A DNA stretch of 59,436 nucleotides from Nitrosopumilaceae archaeon (GCA_030041535.1 JASHNR010000036.1:1-59436); one strand, 5' to 3'; shown: positions 1-8,483, counted from the stretch's first letter. Translations and numbers: made by a program. Notes: generated by a model not told the origin, from the letters alone.

Positions 1-82
1 AGCCGCCTATTGAGGCAATCACTGCAACGCCCACAATCATTGCAAGTAGCTTCTGATGGGTCTTTAGTTCTTGTATGTTCAT
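1..82 (-). CDS. N-terminus of a membrane or exported protein (cut by window edge)
   Basis: Only the first 27 codons are inside the window; the gene runs off the left edge. It opens with ATG at 82 (reverse strand) and reads MNIQELKTHQKL followed by a hydrophobic run (LLAMIVGVAVIASIGG), which fits a signal anchor or first transmembrane helix. No function can be assigned from this fragment. Confidence 0.5.
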   Translation of the reverse strand, partial: MNIQELKTHQKLLAMIVGVAVIASIGG

Positions 83-479
83 TGTACTATACCATAGGTT
101 GCTCAATTTATAATGGATTGCTATACCTTGTTCGTTAACAAGGTTAGTGATCCCATTTCATGAGAGTGAGAAAGTGGTATATTTTTCTAAGTGGTATGTT
201 TTCAAGTGGTATACTTTCTCTCAAGTGGTATGTTTTCAAGTGGTATACTTTCTCTCAAGTGGTATACTTTCTCTAAAACGGTATGTGTATCCCTGATTGG
301 TTCATATAATCAAGACTGTGGTTTTGTAATTAAAGTGGCTTTGAGTGGATAAGGGGTTGTTATAAAAATATACTTTAAAGTTGTATCTTCATAAATTATT
401 TGGATTAAATTTTGTCGTAATAGATTCTGAATGGATGTGAATATGTCAATCATTTGGTGAGAAAGACAACTGAAAATAC
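83..479. other. Gene-free stretch with tandem repeats
   Basis: This stretch lies between the start of the truncated left gene and the stop of the 181-aa membrane protein. It holds the tandem repeat at 172-274 described separately. The rest is AT-rich; I see no reading frame with a convincing start, no tRNA and no strong hairpin. Confidence 0.5.
172..274. repeat. Tandem repeat of AAGTGGTAT units in an alternating 15/19-bp pattern
   Basis: Six consecutive units start with AAGTGGTAT: 172-188, 189-203, 204-222, 223-237, 238-256 and 257-274. Two forms alternate, a 15-bp unit ending GTTTTC and a 19-bp unit ending ACTTTCTCTC, so 189-222 and 223-256 are two copies of a 34-bp higher-order unit. A weaker copy (ACGGTATGTG) follows. 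It lies 200 bp downstream of the stop of the 181-aa protein and upstream of the truncated left gene; it is not a CRISPR because there are no unique spacers. Confidence 0.85.
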
Positions 480-1025
480 TTAGTCCTTGCCCAATTCGTC
501 ATCTATCTTGTCTTGCGTTGACCTGTATCTTTTGTATCTGACATTCCACTTTGCAAAGAAGCTATATTCTTTAAGTGCAACAAAGAGTAATACTGCAGCA
601 AATATTATGCAGATGAAGATGAATGCTTGTATGCCTGAGAATATTGGAGCATCTTGATGTATGGCATGAAGAGGAGGATGGAAAGGAATCTCTCTGATAA
701 TAGAACTACCGTTCTTTTCAACTAGAAATAATTGAGTACCATTATGTGTCATGTTGCTAACAGCGGTCATGTTACTACCCATCTCCTCGTGATATCTTTC
801 AAGGTTAGCTATGCTGTATCGTGGATGACCTAGAAGTATTCCTCCCGTCACAAGCGCGACAGGGGCAAAAATTAGGGCAGATGCAATAAAGATGAGAAAT
901 ATGCGCCTTGAACTATTTGTATGAGCAAGAAGATCATCTATTATTTTAAACATGTTTTCTGGAGATTCTTTATTGCCTGTATCTTCATTTGGTTCTTTAT
1001 CTGGATTAGACAATTTGATGACCAC
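480..1025 (-). CDS. Hypothetical protein with two transmembrane helices
   Basis: A 181-aa protein I do not recognise. It has a hydrophilic N-terminus (about 40 residues), a first helix around residues 42-66 (IFLIFIASALIFAPVALV), an extracellular loop of about 60 residues with several N-x-T/S sequons, a second helix around 130-150 (AFIFICIIFAAVLLFVAL) and a basic cytoplasmic tail. The gene follows the wHTH regulator on the same strand with a 29-bp gap, so the two may be co-transcribed. The role is unknown; a small membrane partner of the regulator is only a guess. Confidence 0.6.
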   Translation of the reverse strand: MVIKLSNPDKEPNEDTGNKESPENMFKIIDDLLAHTNSSRRIFLIFIASALIFAPVALVTGGILLGHPRYSIANLERYHEEMGSNMTAVSNMTHNGTQLFLVEKNGSSIIREIPFHPPLHAIHQDAPIFSGIQAFIFICIIFAAVLLFVALKEYSFFAKWNVRYKRYRSTQDKIDDELGKD

Positions 1026-1054
1026 CTAATCTTATGTACAAATAAAACATTTCG

Positions 1055-1444
1055 CTAACTTTGTTCCCGAACATGTTTCTCACTTCTTGGAAATATCTCC
1101 TCATAAGGCTCCAAAACCAACTTGCAGAATTGCAAGCCTTTTTCTGTAACTGAGTATTTTATGACTTTCTTATTTCCCCAGGGCGTCTCTGTCCTTTTTA
1201 TGAAGCCTTTTTGTTCCAGACTTTCTAGTATATCCTTATGTTTCATCAAGTTTAAACCACAATAGCTGAGCAGATTTGTTTGATTAAGTTCACCAAATTC
1301 TGTGAGTTTCAAAAGTATATCCTTTCTTATATAGATCCGATCACGATACTCATGCGACAAGGATATCGCCTTGTTGGAAGTAAAATTCTGTATTAAGCTT
1401 TTACATAATATTTTTGTGGGATCTATATTTCTTGATTGGTGCAT
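1055..1444 (-). CDS. Winged-helix transcriptional regulator
   Basis: A 129-aa protein with the layout of the archaeal winged-helix family often listed as HTH_45. Residues around 40-75 (ILLKLTEFGELNQTNLLSYC) form the first helices, 65-85 the recognition helix (NLMKHKDILESLEQKGFI), and 86-105 the wing (ETPWGNKKVIKYSVTEKG). A C-terminal helix would make the dimer. ATG at 1444 is the start. The 181-aa membrane protein lies 29 bp downstream on the same strand. DNA target unknown. Confidence 0.75.
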   Translation of the reverse strand: MHQSRNIDPTKILCKSLIQNFTSNKAISLSHEYRDRIYIRKDILLKLTEFGELNQTNLLSYCGLNLMKHKDILESLEQKGFIKRTETPWGNKKVIKYSVTEKGLQFCKLVLEPYEEIFPRSEKHVREQS

Positions 1445-1759
1445 TTACAGTAACAATGTTCCTGAACAAAGTTTGACAATTATTTAATTCCTCTATCTCA
1501 ACTATGAGTGTGGGCATGATTTTGAGTTCTACTGTGGAGGAAATGCAAGTTTTTCACAACCCCTTTGATCTTAGTACATGCTCCTTTGGTAGAGATGTCC
1601 ACAAACGCCATCTTGACGCAAATGCCAAACTCGTTCTTATAACAAAATCGTTGCCATCATGTAATCCGTATAACAATTATTTTTTTCACAATCTTGATAA
1701 ATTTTTTGCAAAGTCATTTAATTATACTACAAAAGGCAATCTGGAGTGTAACGAGAATC
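1445..1759. other. Divergent intergenic region with promoter for the ABC operon
   Basis: The region separates the wHTH gene (reverse) from the ABC operon (forward). It contains an archaeal box-A-like element TTTAATTATA at 1717-1726, which would place a transcription start near 1750, about 10 bp before the GTG at 1760. A frame open from 1504 crosses this region, but its composition and overlap with the ATPase gene do not suggest a real protein. Confidence 0.4.
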
Positions 1760-2524
1760 GTGAATAGAGATAAATCAGGCGCCACATCCAATTCTGCTAA
1801 AATGGTAAGCGAATCAACAGAGCTTGATGTCCGTTCAAGTTCAATAGCGCTTGGAGTCAAAAATTTATCCAAGATATTTGACTCTGTTGCGGGAAAAGTT
1901 GTAGCCTTGGACAACATTAATTTCACCGTGAAAAAAGGTGAGTTTCTTTCCATAGTGGGGCCTTCGGGCAGCGGTAAATCTACTCTTCTCAATATGATAG
2001 GCGCTCTAGACAGGCCTACTTCTGGCAATGTCTATATCGGTGGAATTGATATTTTCTCTTTGAGCGACTCTGAAATTGCCACAATGAGAAACAGTCACAT
2101 AGGATTTATTTTCCAGTCATTTAACCTTATAAACAGGACAACGGTTCTCAAGAATGTAAAATTACCCGGAACAATAGCTGGCATGGCTGGCTCTGAGGCT
2201 AACATGCGTTCGATAAAGATCTTGGAAGCTTTGGGAATTGCAGACAAGGCATCACAAAAACCATATAATCTCAGCGGAGGTCAGCAACAAAGGGTGGCAA
2301 TTGCTAGGTCTCTAGTAAATAATCCTACTATAGTTTTGGCAGATGAACCCACAGGCAATCTTGATACCAAAACTGGGGATGATGTATTTGAGATGCTCAA
2401 GACATTATCGCACAAGTTCAAACGTACAATTATCATGGTCACACACAATCCAGAGCTTGCAGAATCAACCGATAGATCTATATTGATAAAAGATGGGAGA
2501 ATCGAACGAGATGTCACAAACTAG
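1760..2524 (+). CDS. ABC transporter ATPase, MacB/LolD type
   Basis: ATP-binding subunit of an exporter-like or mechanotransmission ABC complex. The nucleotide-binding domain shows a Walker A (GPSGSGKS, about residues 67-74), a Q-loop (FQSFNL), the signature LSGGQQQR, a Walker B (IVLADEPTG) and the H-loop (MVTHNPE). The order and length match the LolD/MacB subfamily. I place the start at GTG 1760 because a TATA-like element ends 34 bp upstream; ATG 1802 is an alternative and a still longer frame from 1694 exists. It overlaps the next gene by 14 bp, so the three genes 1760-5830 form one operon. Confidence 0.88.
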   Translation: MNRDKSGATSNSAKMVSESTELDVRSSSIALGVKNLSKIFDSVAGKVVALDNINFTVKKGEFLSIVGPSGSGKSTLLNMIGALDRPTSGNVYIGGIDIFSLSDSEIATMRNSHIGFIFQSFNLINRTTVLKNVKLPGTIAGMAGSEANMRSIKILEALGIADKASQKPYNLSGGQQQRVAIARSLVNNPTIVLADEPTGNLDTKTGDDVFEMLKTLSHKFKRTIIMVTHNPELAESTDRSILIKDGRIERDVTN

Positions 2525-4592
2525 TTTATCTGAAATGCTCCGTGCTACTTTTAGAAGAGATATTGTACCAAAGATTGCTTGCTTTGCTCTGATTGTAATG
2601 TTGTTTGCTTCGTCATTTAGCATGCCGTCATATGAACAATCTTACCAATCAACAGACTGTTCAGCCCCGCTAACTACTACTATCCAGACTACCTATAACG
2701 GTCCTGTAGTGCTAGATGCGTATTGGGTGGATCAAGGCACCAACGTGAACCTTTCAGGTAATTCGACTAGTGGTAGTAACGTAGTCAAAAAGGAGATTGG
2801 GCCAGGGGAAGGAGCTGAAGTCTTTGCTGTTGTCCTAACCAACGTAGGTAATCTTCCAATTAATGCAATAACTGGATTTTTGAATCTGCCAGCTGGGTTT
2901 ACTCCGACTGGGGAAAGTAAGATACCTCAACTTCTCCAGAATTACAATCCTGCATCATCGGAGGCAAATAACTATGCACTGGGTAGCTACTACGGAACCG
3001 TTCAACCTACAGACACATTCATCTTGTACTTTAATGTAAATGTTTTACCGACTGCAGTGGTTGGAACACATTCTACTAATCTTGTAGTTGATTACCAACT
3101 GTATGAAAGTGCGGGAGTTGCCGCATTGACTCAGCATTGTACTTCGGCATTACTTGAAGTCCCGCTCGTTCTTCCTGGTAAAGTAATCATGGACGCCACA
3201 ACCGTCACAAACTCCATAGCTCCAGCGCAAGCGGATCCTATTAGCATTGATATTATAAACAAGGGTTCAGCTCCAGCAACCGGAGTCGTAGCGACTATTA
3301 CAAATCTTGGTCAAAAAGGAAATTCTGGTTCATCATCATCTACCAGTACTCTTACACTGTCATCTACTACAACCAATATTGTCAATCTCGGGGCTACTCA
3401 GTTCAACTTGGGCGTTATACCAGCTAATGGTTCTGCCCAGCTAAATACCACCGTATTTCCTGCCACTTCAGCAGCGGGTCAAACACAGGACGTATCAATA
3501 TCTGTCACATATGAAAATGCATGGGGCAAACAGATAACCACCGACCTGAATACTGGTCTAGTTGTTTCTCCTATACCTCCGCAATCACTAAGTCTTTCAT
3601 ATTCTGGTGGTAATCAATCTTCTCTCATTCCTGCAGGAAACATCGCGCCTTTGGATTTTGTCGTATCAAATAACGGTACAAATGATGCCCAAAACCTAGT
3701 GGTCACACTTGTGCCAGTAAATACTTCTTCTTCTTCTGTTTCTATTGTAGGGCAATCTACATGGAATATTCCAAATCTGGCACCAGGCCAACAACAAGCG
3801 TTAAACACTAGTGTATACGCTGCAACTACCTTGCTTGATACGCCAACATCGTTTACTTTGACTGCAAATTATATATCTCAAGGACAGACAGAAACTAATT
3901 CACTTACACTAGGCGCGTTTGTGGTTGGCAATATACAATTAGAACTATATGGTTTGTCAGTAAACTATGTCGGAAATACGCCAAACATAGCAGGCAGTCT
4001 ATTAAATCAAGGAAGTACAACTGGATTGTATACTACAGTACAGCTTTACAAATCTCCAATATTGCAAGACATAAGGGAGGCAAGAATGGCAAATGCAACT
4101 GGTAATGGTACTGAAAACCACGGCGGAGGAGGCGGCTACAGCGGTGGCGGTGGCGGCGGAGGAGGCGGCTACAGCGGTGGCGGTGGCGGCGGAGGATCTT
4201 CTGCTATGGCACCACAGTTTTTGGGCGACCTAACTCCAGATTCACCCATACCATTTAGTATTCCTCTTAGTGGCATAAACTCTCTCAAGCCAGGATCCTA
4301 TCCTGTATCATTCAAGGTTGTATATGCCGATGACCTAAAGAATCCACATACATTAATCATGAATGCAACAATATCTGTAGCAAAAGCACCGCGTACAAAT
4401 ACTGGGCATGAACAAGGCTCCATCCTTGATATGATCCCAATTCCTCTACCAATGCTAGTAGGAATTATCATAGCAGCTATTGCAGGTGTAATTGTGGTAA
4501 GGAAAATCAAGGCGAAAAAACGAAAAATGAAGATGCTTACAGGAAGCGAAACTGATATAGTGGCAGCACTAGACAGTTCTGACAAAAAGTAA
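2511..4592 (+). CDS. Large exported CARDB/NEW3-like protein of the ABC operon
   Basis: About 693 aa. A signal peptide (hydrophobic run ACFALIVMLFASSFS near residues 24-38) is followed by several Ig-like beta repeats rich in N, T and S of the CARDB/NEW3 kind (motifs such as NVGNLPINAITG and NKGSAPATGVVATI), a glycine-rich stretch near residue 540, and a C-terminal transmembrane helix (MLVGIIIAAIAGVIVV) with a strongly basic tail. The start at ATG 2511 is chosen so that the signal peptide is close to the N-terminus. It sits between the ATPase and the permease, 2 bp from the latter, so it is probably the extracellular partner of that complex; its ligand is unknown. Confidence 0.75.
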   Translation: MSQTSLSEMLRATFRRDIVPKIACFALIVMLFASSFSMPSYEQSYQSTDCSAPLTTTIQTTYNGPVVLDAYWVDQGTNVNLSGNSTSGSNVVKKEIGPGEGAEVFAVVLTNVGNLPINAITGFLNLPAGFTPTGESKIPQLLQNYNPASSEANNYALGSYYGTVQPTDTFILYFNVNVLPTAVVGTHSTNLVVDYQLYESAGVAALTQHCTSALLEVPLVLPGKVIMDATTVTNSIAPAQADPISIDIINKGSAPATGVVATITNLGQKGNSGSSSSTSTLTLSSTTTNIVNLGATQFNLGVIPANGSAQLNTTVFPATSAAGQTQDVSISVTYENAWGKQITTDLNTGLVVSPIPPQSLSLSYSGGNQSSLIPAGNIAPLDFVVSNNGTNDAQNLVVTLVPVNTSSSSVSIVGQSTWNIPNLAPGQQQALNTSVYAATTLLDTPTSFTLTANYISQGQTETNSLTLGAFVVGNIQLELYGLSVNYVGNTPNIAGSLLNQGSTTGLYTTVQLYKSPILQDIREARMANATGNGTENHGGGGGYSGGGGGGGGGYSGGGGGGGSSAMAPQFLGDLTPDSPIPFSIPLSGINSLKPGSYPVSFKVVYADDLKNPHTLIMNATISVAKAPRTNTGHEQGSILDMIPIPLPMLVGIIIAAIAGVIVVRKIKAKKRKMKMLTGSETDIVAALDSSDKK
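4122..4196 (+). repeat. 33-bp coding tandem repeat (glycine-rich linker)
   Basis: About 2.3 copies of a 33-bp unit (one begins at 4125, the next at 4158) that encode GGGGYSGGGGG repeats in the exported protein of the ABC operon. The stretch is far more GC-rich than its surroundings. It encodes a flexible linker between the extracellular beta domains and the domain before the membrane anchor and is a likely site of length variation. Confidence 0.85.
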
Positions 4593-4594
4593 CC

Positions 4595-5830
4595 ATGCAC
4601 CCTGGAGATATCTTTTCCTTATCATTTGATGCATTGATAGACCGAAAAGTCAGGACTGTACTGACAGTGTTGATGGTAGTTCTAGGTAGCAGTTTGGTTG
4701 TAGTACTCAATGGACTAAGTGCAGGCCAATCAGCATTTTTAGAAAGCCAATTTAGTGCATTGGCCGCAAATATAATTTATGTAGGTTCAGGACAGCATTC
4801 CTACCATGGTTCATCGTCCACGGTCTCAATCACAATCAATAATGCTGTATTGAGTAAGATAAGTACGCTACCATATATAGAATCCGTGACTCCAGAGTAT
4901 TCGGGATCTGTTGAAGTTGATACTGGGGGAGAGACTCAACATGTTACAGTAACAGCGATGGATCCCACAAAACTCACTGTGATTCTGCCAAATCTTCAGT
5001 ATGTTAACGGCTCTACTGTAAACCCAAATAATAGGGCATCTGCGCTAGTTGGAGACACAATAGCAAATCCTCCTGGAGCAACATCACCGTTTGTTGTTCT
5101 AGGACAAACAATCAAACTCACATATTCATATACAGCTACTACTGGCAAGTCCGCAACAGAAGTCCAAAATTACATCGTATCTGGAATAATGCAACCATCT
5201 GGAAATTCGAGAATTGATAGCTCGATTATAATTAGTTTGGCTGCAGGTAACCAGTTATTGCATAAATCCACAAAATATGATCAGCTAATTGTGGCTGCAG
5301 ACTCGTCTGATTATGTTACTACTGTACAACAGGAGCTAACAACTCTGTATGGCCCAACCCTTGGTGTGACAACCCCGTCAGCCATAATGGCAGTCACACA
5401 AAAGGCATCAAGTGGTAATGCTGCCTTTACCCTAATGGTGGGAATAATTGCACTTGTAGTGGGTGCTGTTGGAATTGTAACGACACTTTACAACTCTGTG
5501 ACAGAAAGAATTCGTGAGATAGGTACAATGAAGGCAATCGGAGCGCAGAATATTGATATTCTTGAGCTATTCATAGTGGAAGCCGCATTGATAGGCATCA
5601 TTGGAGCTTCTTTAGGATTGATAATTGGTATGGCCGCAGGTTATGTACTGAGTATATTTACCACTACCAATATACAGGGTTCAGGAGACGTTCATATTCC
5701 GCCAATCTATATTCCAACTGATCTTCTAAAGGTCTGGGTTCTCTCAGTTACCTTAAGCTTGGCAGCTGGAATATACCCAGCTTGGAAGGCATCGCGACTT
5801 TCCCCTATGGTAGCATTAAGAAGAGAATAA
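4595..5830 (+). CDS. ABC transporter permease, MacB/FtsX family
   Basis: A 411-aa permease with the standard MacB layout: an N-terminal transmembrane helix (VLTVLMVVLGSSLVVVLNGL, residues 21-40), a large extracytoplasmic MacB-PCD-like domain to about residue 270, then the FtsX domain with three helices (near 278-300, 325-350 and 380-400) and the conserved stretch ERIREIGTMKAIGAQ. It ends with SRLSPMVALRRE, typical for the family. It starts 2 bp after the exported protein and completes the three-gene operon. The substrate, or whether it moves one at all, cannot be read from sequence. Confidence 0.88.
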   Translation: MHPGDIFSLSFDALIDRKVRTVLTVLMVVLGSSLVVVLNGLSAGQSAFLESQFSALAANIIYVGSGQHSYHGSSSTVSITINNAVLSKISTLPYIESVTPEYSGSVEVDTGGETQHVTVTAMDPTKLTVILPNLQYVNGSTVNPNNRASALVGDTIANPPGATSPFVVLGQTIKLTYSYTATTGKSATEVQNYIVSGIMQPSGNSRIDSSIIISLAAGNQLLHKSTKYDQLIVAADSSDYVTTVQQELTTLYGPTLGVTTPSAIMAVTQKASSGNAAFTLMVGIIALVVGAVGIVTTLYNSVTERIREIGTMKAIGAQNIDILELFIVEAALIGIIGASLGLIIGMAAGYVLSIFTTTNIQGSGDVHIPPIYIPTDLLKVWVLSVTLSLAAGIYPAWKASRLSPMVALRRE

Positions 5831-6466
5831 ACTGTTTGAAGAAATTTAAAAATTCATAAGCCTATAGCAGTCAAGCTAAAGACATCAAGTAATCTTTTTG
5901 GCAGTTACAATTTTGGAACTCATGTAAGAAAATCTAAAAAGGATACTGTTGGGTTTTTCTAGTTGCTTTCTAAAAAATAGATAAACGCATTAAAAAAATG
6001 TCATGTTACATTGTAGACTAAACAGTATGTTTAATCTTAGTCATATCATGCAGTCTAGAAATTATGGTATAAAATTTGATTCCATTGTGGAATAATTCGA
6101 CAAAAAGACTATTGTCTCAACGCATGAAGAAGAAGCAGATGGCGAGACTAACGTGTATGAAATTTTGTTTGTCTGCATCCATCATACCGTCCCTTAAATA
6201 CAATAAATACGTAAATTGATCAATGCCTTGTGTAAGCGCAGATAACTAATCTGCGTGACCCTGCAGAAACTAGTGAGTGAAAGAGGTACTTTGGTACTGA
6301 TTCATTGGGAAGTGATTTCCCCCTGTTCTGCGTAAAGGGTCACGCCAGACATCTTAAAAATCACAACAAATTCTTGCAAGTTACTGATAATACAAATCAA
6401 TGAAACCCACTACGATTTTAATATGTCAGGGTTAATGATCATGGTGACATAATATGGCCCTGCCTC
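5831..6466. other. Long gene-free stretch with a decayed frame and a structured element
   Basis: 636 bp between the ABC permease and a convergent small gene. A frame from ATG 6027 to TAA 6197 would encode 56 residues but is broken by TAA at 6093; the two halves read like protein (KFDSIVE, then FDKKTIVSTHEEEADGETN), so it may be a decayed small gene. TTAAATA boxes lie at 6194-6200 and AATAAATA nearby at about 6202-6209. The structured element 6237-6345 is described separately. Confidence 0.4.
6237..6345 (+). ncRNA. Candidate structured RNA with nested long stem
   Basis: A 5' hairpin pairs CGCAGAT (6237-6243) with ATCTGCG (6249-6255). Next, GCGTGACCCT (6253-6262) pairs perfectly with AGGGTCACGC (6336-6345), and GCAGAA (6263-6268) with TTCTGC (6326-6331), giving 16 pairs interrupted only by a GTAA bulge. 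Inside are two further hairpins: AGTGAA/TTCATT enclosing GGTAC-TTTG-GTACT, and GGGAA/TTCCC. The 5' hairpin and the long stem share three bases, so they may exchange. TTAAATA at 6194-6200 could be the promoter. The structure is visible; that it is transcribed, and on which strand, is inference. I do not recognise a known family. Confidence 0.45.
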
Positions 6467-6802
6467 CTAAGAGCTTAAAATTGTAATTCCTGTGATTTTT
6501 TTGACATCTTCACGATTCATTCCGCTTGCAGCCAAAAATATTGCCATCTTTATTGCATCTTGTCCGCGTTCTGATATCTTCAAGAGGTTGACTGTGCCAA
6601 GCTCTTTTACAATGATGTCTACATCTGGGGCTGTCGCCTTTCTCAAGTTTTCTGCATCTGATGTAACTTCTTGCTTTTTGATGTTAAGCAGAGAATCTAT
6701 TCTATGAAGATCCATTTTTTTCAGCTGGTCTTCCAAGTCCTTCATATCTGTAAATTCTATTGTAATTTCTCCACATGATAGATTGATTTTTACTTTGGCC
6801 AT
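6467..6802 (-). CDS. Conserved-looking small hypothetical protein
   Basis: A 111-aa soluble protein starting at ATG 6802 (MAKVKINLSCGEITIEF). The first 45 residues look like a small alpha/beta element with an acidic helix (MKDLEDQLKKMDLHRID). A charged linker follows, and the C-terminal half reads like a small helical bundle (ISERGQDAIKMAIFLAASG, then NREDVKKITGI). No catalytic motif or metal site is evident. It is a single gene, convergent with the structured element. I do not recognise the family. Confidence 0.55.
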   Translation of the reverse strand: MAKVKINLSCGEITIEFTDMKDLEDQLKKMDLHRIDSLLNIKKQEVTSDAENLRKATAPDVDIIVKELGTVNLLKISERGQDAIKMAIFLAASGMNREDVKKITGITILSS

Positions 6803-7071
6803 AAGTCTACAAGTTCATACTTGAAACGCATTACTGAGTAATTATCTTTTTTCTAAGTTGGTATAACAAGACGTTAAACACACCAAAAATATGCAGTAAT
6901 TCTATTTGTTATATGGCATAAAAATTTTTACATTTTGATTGTCATAATACTGTTTCATCTTGTACGAGATGATGCACGAACTCTTTTCTATATGGTAAAG
7001 TGTGATTCAAAGAATCAATCTGGTTGCTTGAGGAATGAATGAATACTTTTGATCAGCAATTACAGATCCTG

Positions 7072-7470
7072 TCATCCACCAAAGCCAGAGTTTCCAACAA
7101 AAGGAACGCTCCACGGGGTAGTGTATGGCTGGGTTATGTCAATTCCTTGGTCTGTTGTAACTCGTACCTCAGTGAGGTCACTACCTTCAGGTGGAGAGAG
7201 TATAATTCTGTCCCCTGGATTGAGAATGGGAATTATGTCAGGTTTTGCGGTTCCACCATAGTTAACCGTAACATTAGTGAGCGCATCCATTCCAGTGTTC
7301 TTGATGGTGACGTGAGTCTCTGTACCCATTTCCTCCTTAACGAGAATAGGGTTAACTGAGATATCATATTTTTGAGAGGGTGGTAATACAGGAAGAAAAC
7401 TGAACACCAAAAATATGATAATTGTAGCAAGGATTCCGCCAATCACTATTGTAAGTATTGGTTTTTTCAA
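7072..7470 (-). CDS. Membrane-anchored CARDB-like protein
   Basis: A 132-aa protein with an N-terminal signal anchor (ILTIVIGGILATIIIFLVF, residues 5-23) and one extracytoplasmic beta-sandwich domain with the motif HVTIKNTGMDALTNVTVNY, typical of CARDB/NEW3 Ig-like domains. The C-terminus is rich in P, T and G. It is divergent from the J-domain gene; the shared 226-bp promoter region contains two CCTATAGG palindromes. The role is probably structural or adhesive outside the membrane. Confidence 0.6.
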   Translation of the reverse strand: MKKPILTIVIGGILATIIIFLVFSFLPVLPPSQKYDISVNPILVKEEMGTETHVTIKNTGMDALTNVTVNYGGTAKPDIIPILNPGDRIILSPPEGSDLTEVRVTTDQGIDITQPYTTPWSVPFVGNSGFGG

Positions 7471-7520
7471 CTAATAGTAAATTGATTACTAAATATTTCA
7501 ATGATACTATGATAATTTTG

Positions 7521-7566
7521 CCCTATAGGATGGTGTTGGATTGAACGACTTCTTACACCTATAGGG
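7521..7566. promoter_or_regulatory. Pair of CCTATAGG palindromes in a divergent promoter region
   Basis: The 8-bp palindrome CCTATAGG occurs at 7522-7529 and again at 7558-7565, 36 bp apart. As a pair they are also an inverted repeat (CCCTATAG at 7521-7528, CTATAGGG at 7559-7566). They lie between the divergent CARDB-like and J-domain genes and are followed by a T-rich run (7578-7585). Two operator sites for a dimeric regulator is one reading; a hairpin with T-tract is the other. Confidence 0.4.
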
Positions 7567-7696
7567 TTAATTGCAGTCTTTTTTTGCACGCCTGCCTGAA
7601 ATGTGGGCATAATTAAATCTTGATTGAATTTATTTTTCAATTAGAACAAAAAAATGAAATTAAACTTTTTTAAAATAGTCTAACAAATATTTTCCA

Positions 7697-8263
7697 TTGA
7701 ATAGCTGTACGTGCTATCGTCTACTTGGCCTGGAGAAAGGAGCATCCGTGCGGGAGATAAAAGATGCATATAGAAAGATGGCTCTAAAGTATCATCCCGA
7801 CAAAAGCACCTCAAAACAAAATGATGAAAAATTTAAGTTAATAAACGAGGCATATCAGATCCTTCGCACAGATCACGTTCGTTGTATTGATGAAAATCTA
7901 AATAATCAAAAACCTAATGATGGAATTTCCAACGTGAATGGCCTTGGCTCCAAAATTCCCTATTGGGATGAACTCAATCCAAATAAAATTCTCAAAGAGG
8001 ATTGGAGTAGATATGCTAAATATGCAGAAAAAGCATATCAGGACTTTTGCAAATATGAGGAGGAGATGTGGACTTACTCTGAAAAAATGGTAAAGCGCAC
8101 AACTTCAACGCTTATACCTCTGGTTGCTACGCAATACACTCGTATTCCTTTTCTTTTTGTCTCGCAAGTTTATACACCTATTCTAAAAAAAGGGCAGCGT
8201 ACTGGAGTACGTCTAAAAAATCGACTAAGACTATTAAACAAGAATTGTATTGATGAAAAATGA
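7697..8263 (+). CDS. J-domain (DnaJ-like) co-chaperone
   Basis: A 188-aa protein whose first 65 residues are a J domain: [19 protein letters not shown], then the invariant HPD in KYHPDK, then a final helix ([12 protein letters not shown]). It would stimulate the ATPase of an Hsp70 (DnaK). The glycine/phenylalanine region, zinc-binding domain and C-terminal substrate domains of full DnaJ are missing; instead there are about 120 residues rich in aromatic and charged residues of unknown role. The start is TTG 7697; no ATG lies in frame before the domain. It stands alone, with no dnaK or grpE nearby. Confidence 0.85.
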   Translation: MNSCTCYRLLGLEKGASVREIKDAYRKMALKYHPDKSTSKQNDEKFKLINEAYQILRTDHVRCIDENLNNQKPNDGISNVNGLGSKIPYWDELNPNKILKEDWSRYAKYAEKAYQDFCKYEEEMWTYSEKMVKRTTSTLIPLVATQYTRIPFLFVSQVYTPILKKGQRTGVRLKNRLRLLNKNCIDEK

Positions 8264-8483
8264 TGCAAAATTGATTTTAGAATAATTCCGTACTCTTTCC
8301 TTCTTGGTCCATATGTGATGACAAACATGGTTCATCATGAAAAGAAATAAAGAATATTGACAAATCTTTCTTTTTGAAAATGTAATCTGTTTAAAAATGA
8401 TTAATATCAAAACCTATATTCTTAATTAAAATGATTTATAAAAATAAAAAGAATGTAGTCTTTTTAGACTCCATTAGTTTATC

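Noticed and set aside
172-274. CRISPR array
   Set aside because: Repeats are contiguous, too short and without unique spacers; no cas genes in the window.
1504-1767. 87-codon forward frame between the wHTH gene and the ABC ATPase
   Set aside because: It overlaps the likely ATPase start and the promoter box at 1717, has no motif and a composition unlike neighbouring proteins.
6253-6345. Small non-autonomous transposon (MITE) with 10-bp inverted ends
   Set aside because: No flanking direct repeat is present and the inner sequence continues the pairing, which fits an RNA fold better.
6237-6351. H/ACA guide RNA as explanation for the structured element (ACA at 6349)
   Set aside because: ACA follows the stem closely, but the only internal loop is one-sided (GTAA), so there is no pseudouridylation pocket and no kink-turn.
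7039-7359. Two forward frames (106 and 70 codons) opposite the CARDB-like membrane protein
   Set aside because: They are antisense to a gene with a clear signal anchor and CARDB pattern; their own sequences show no fold or motif.
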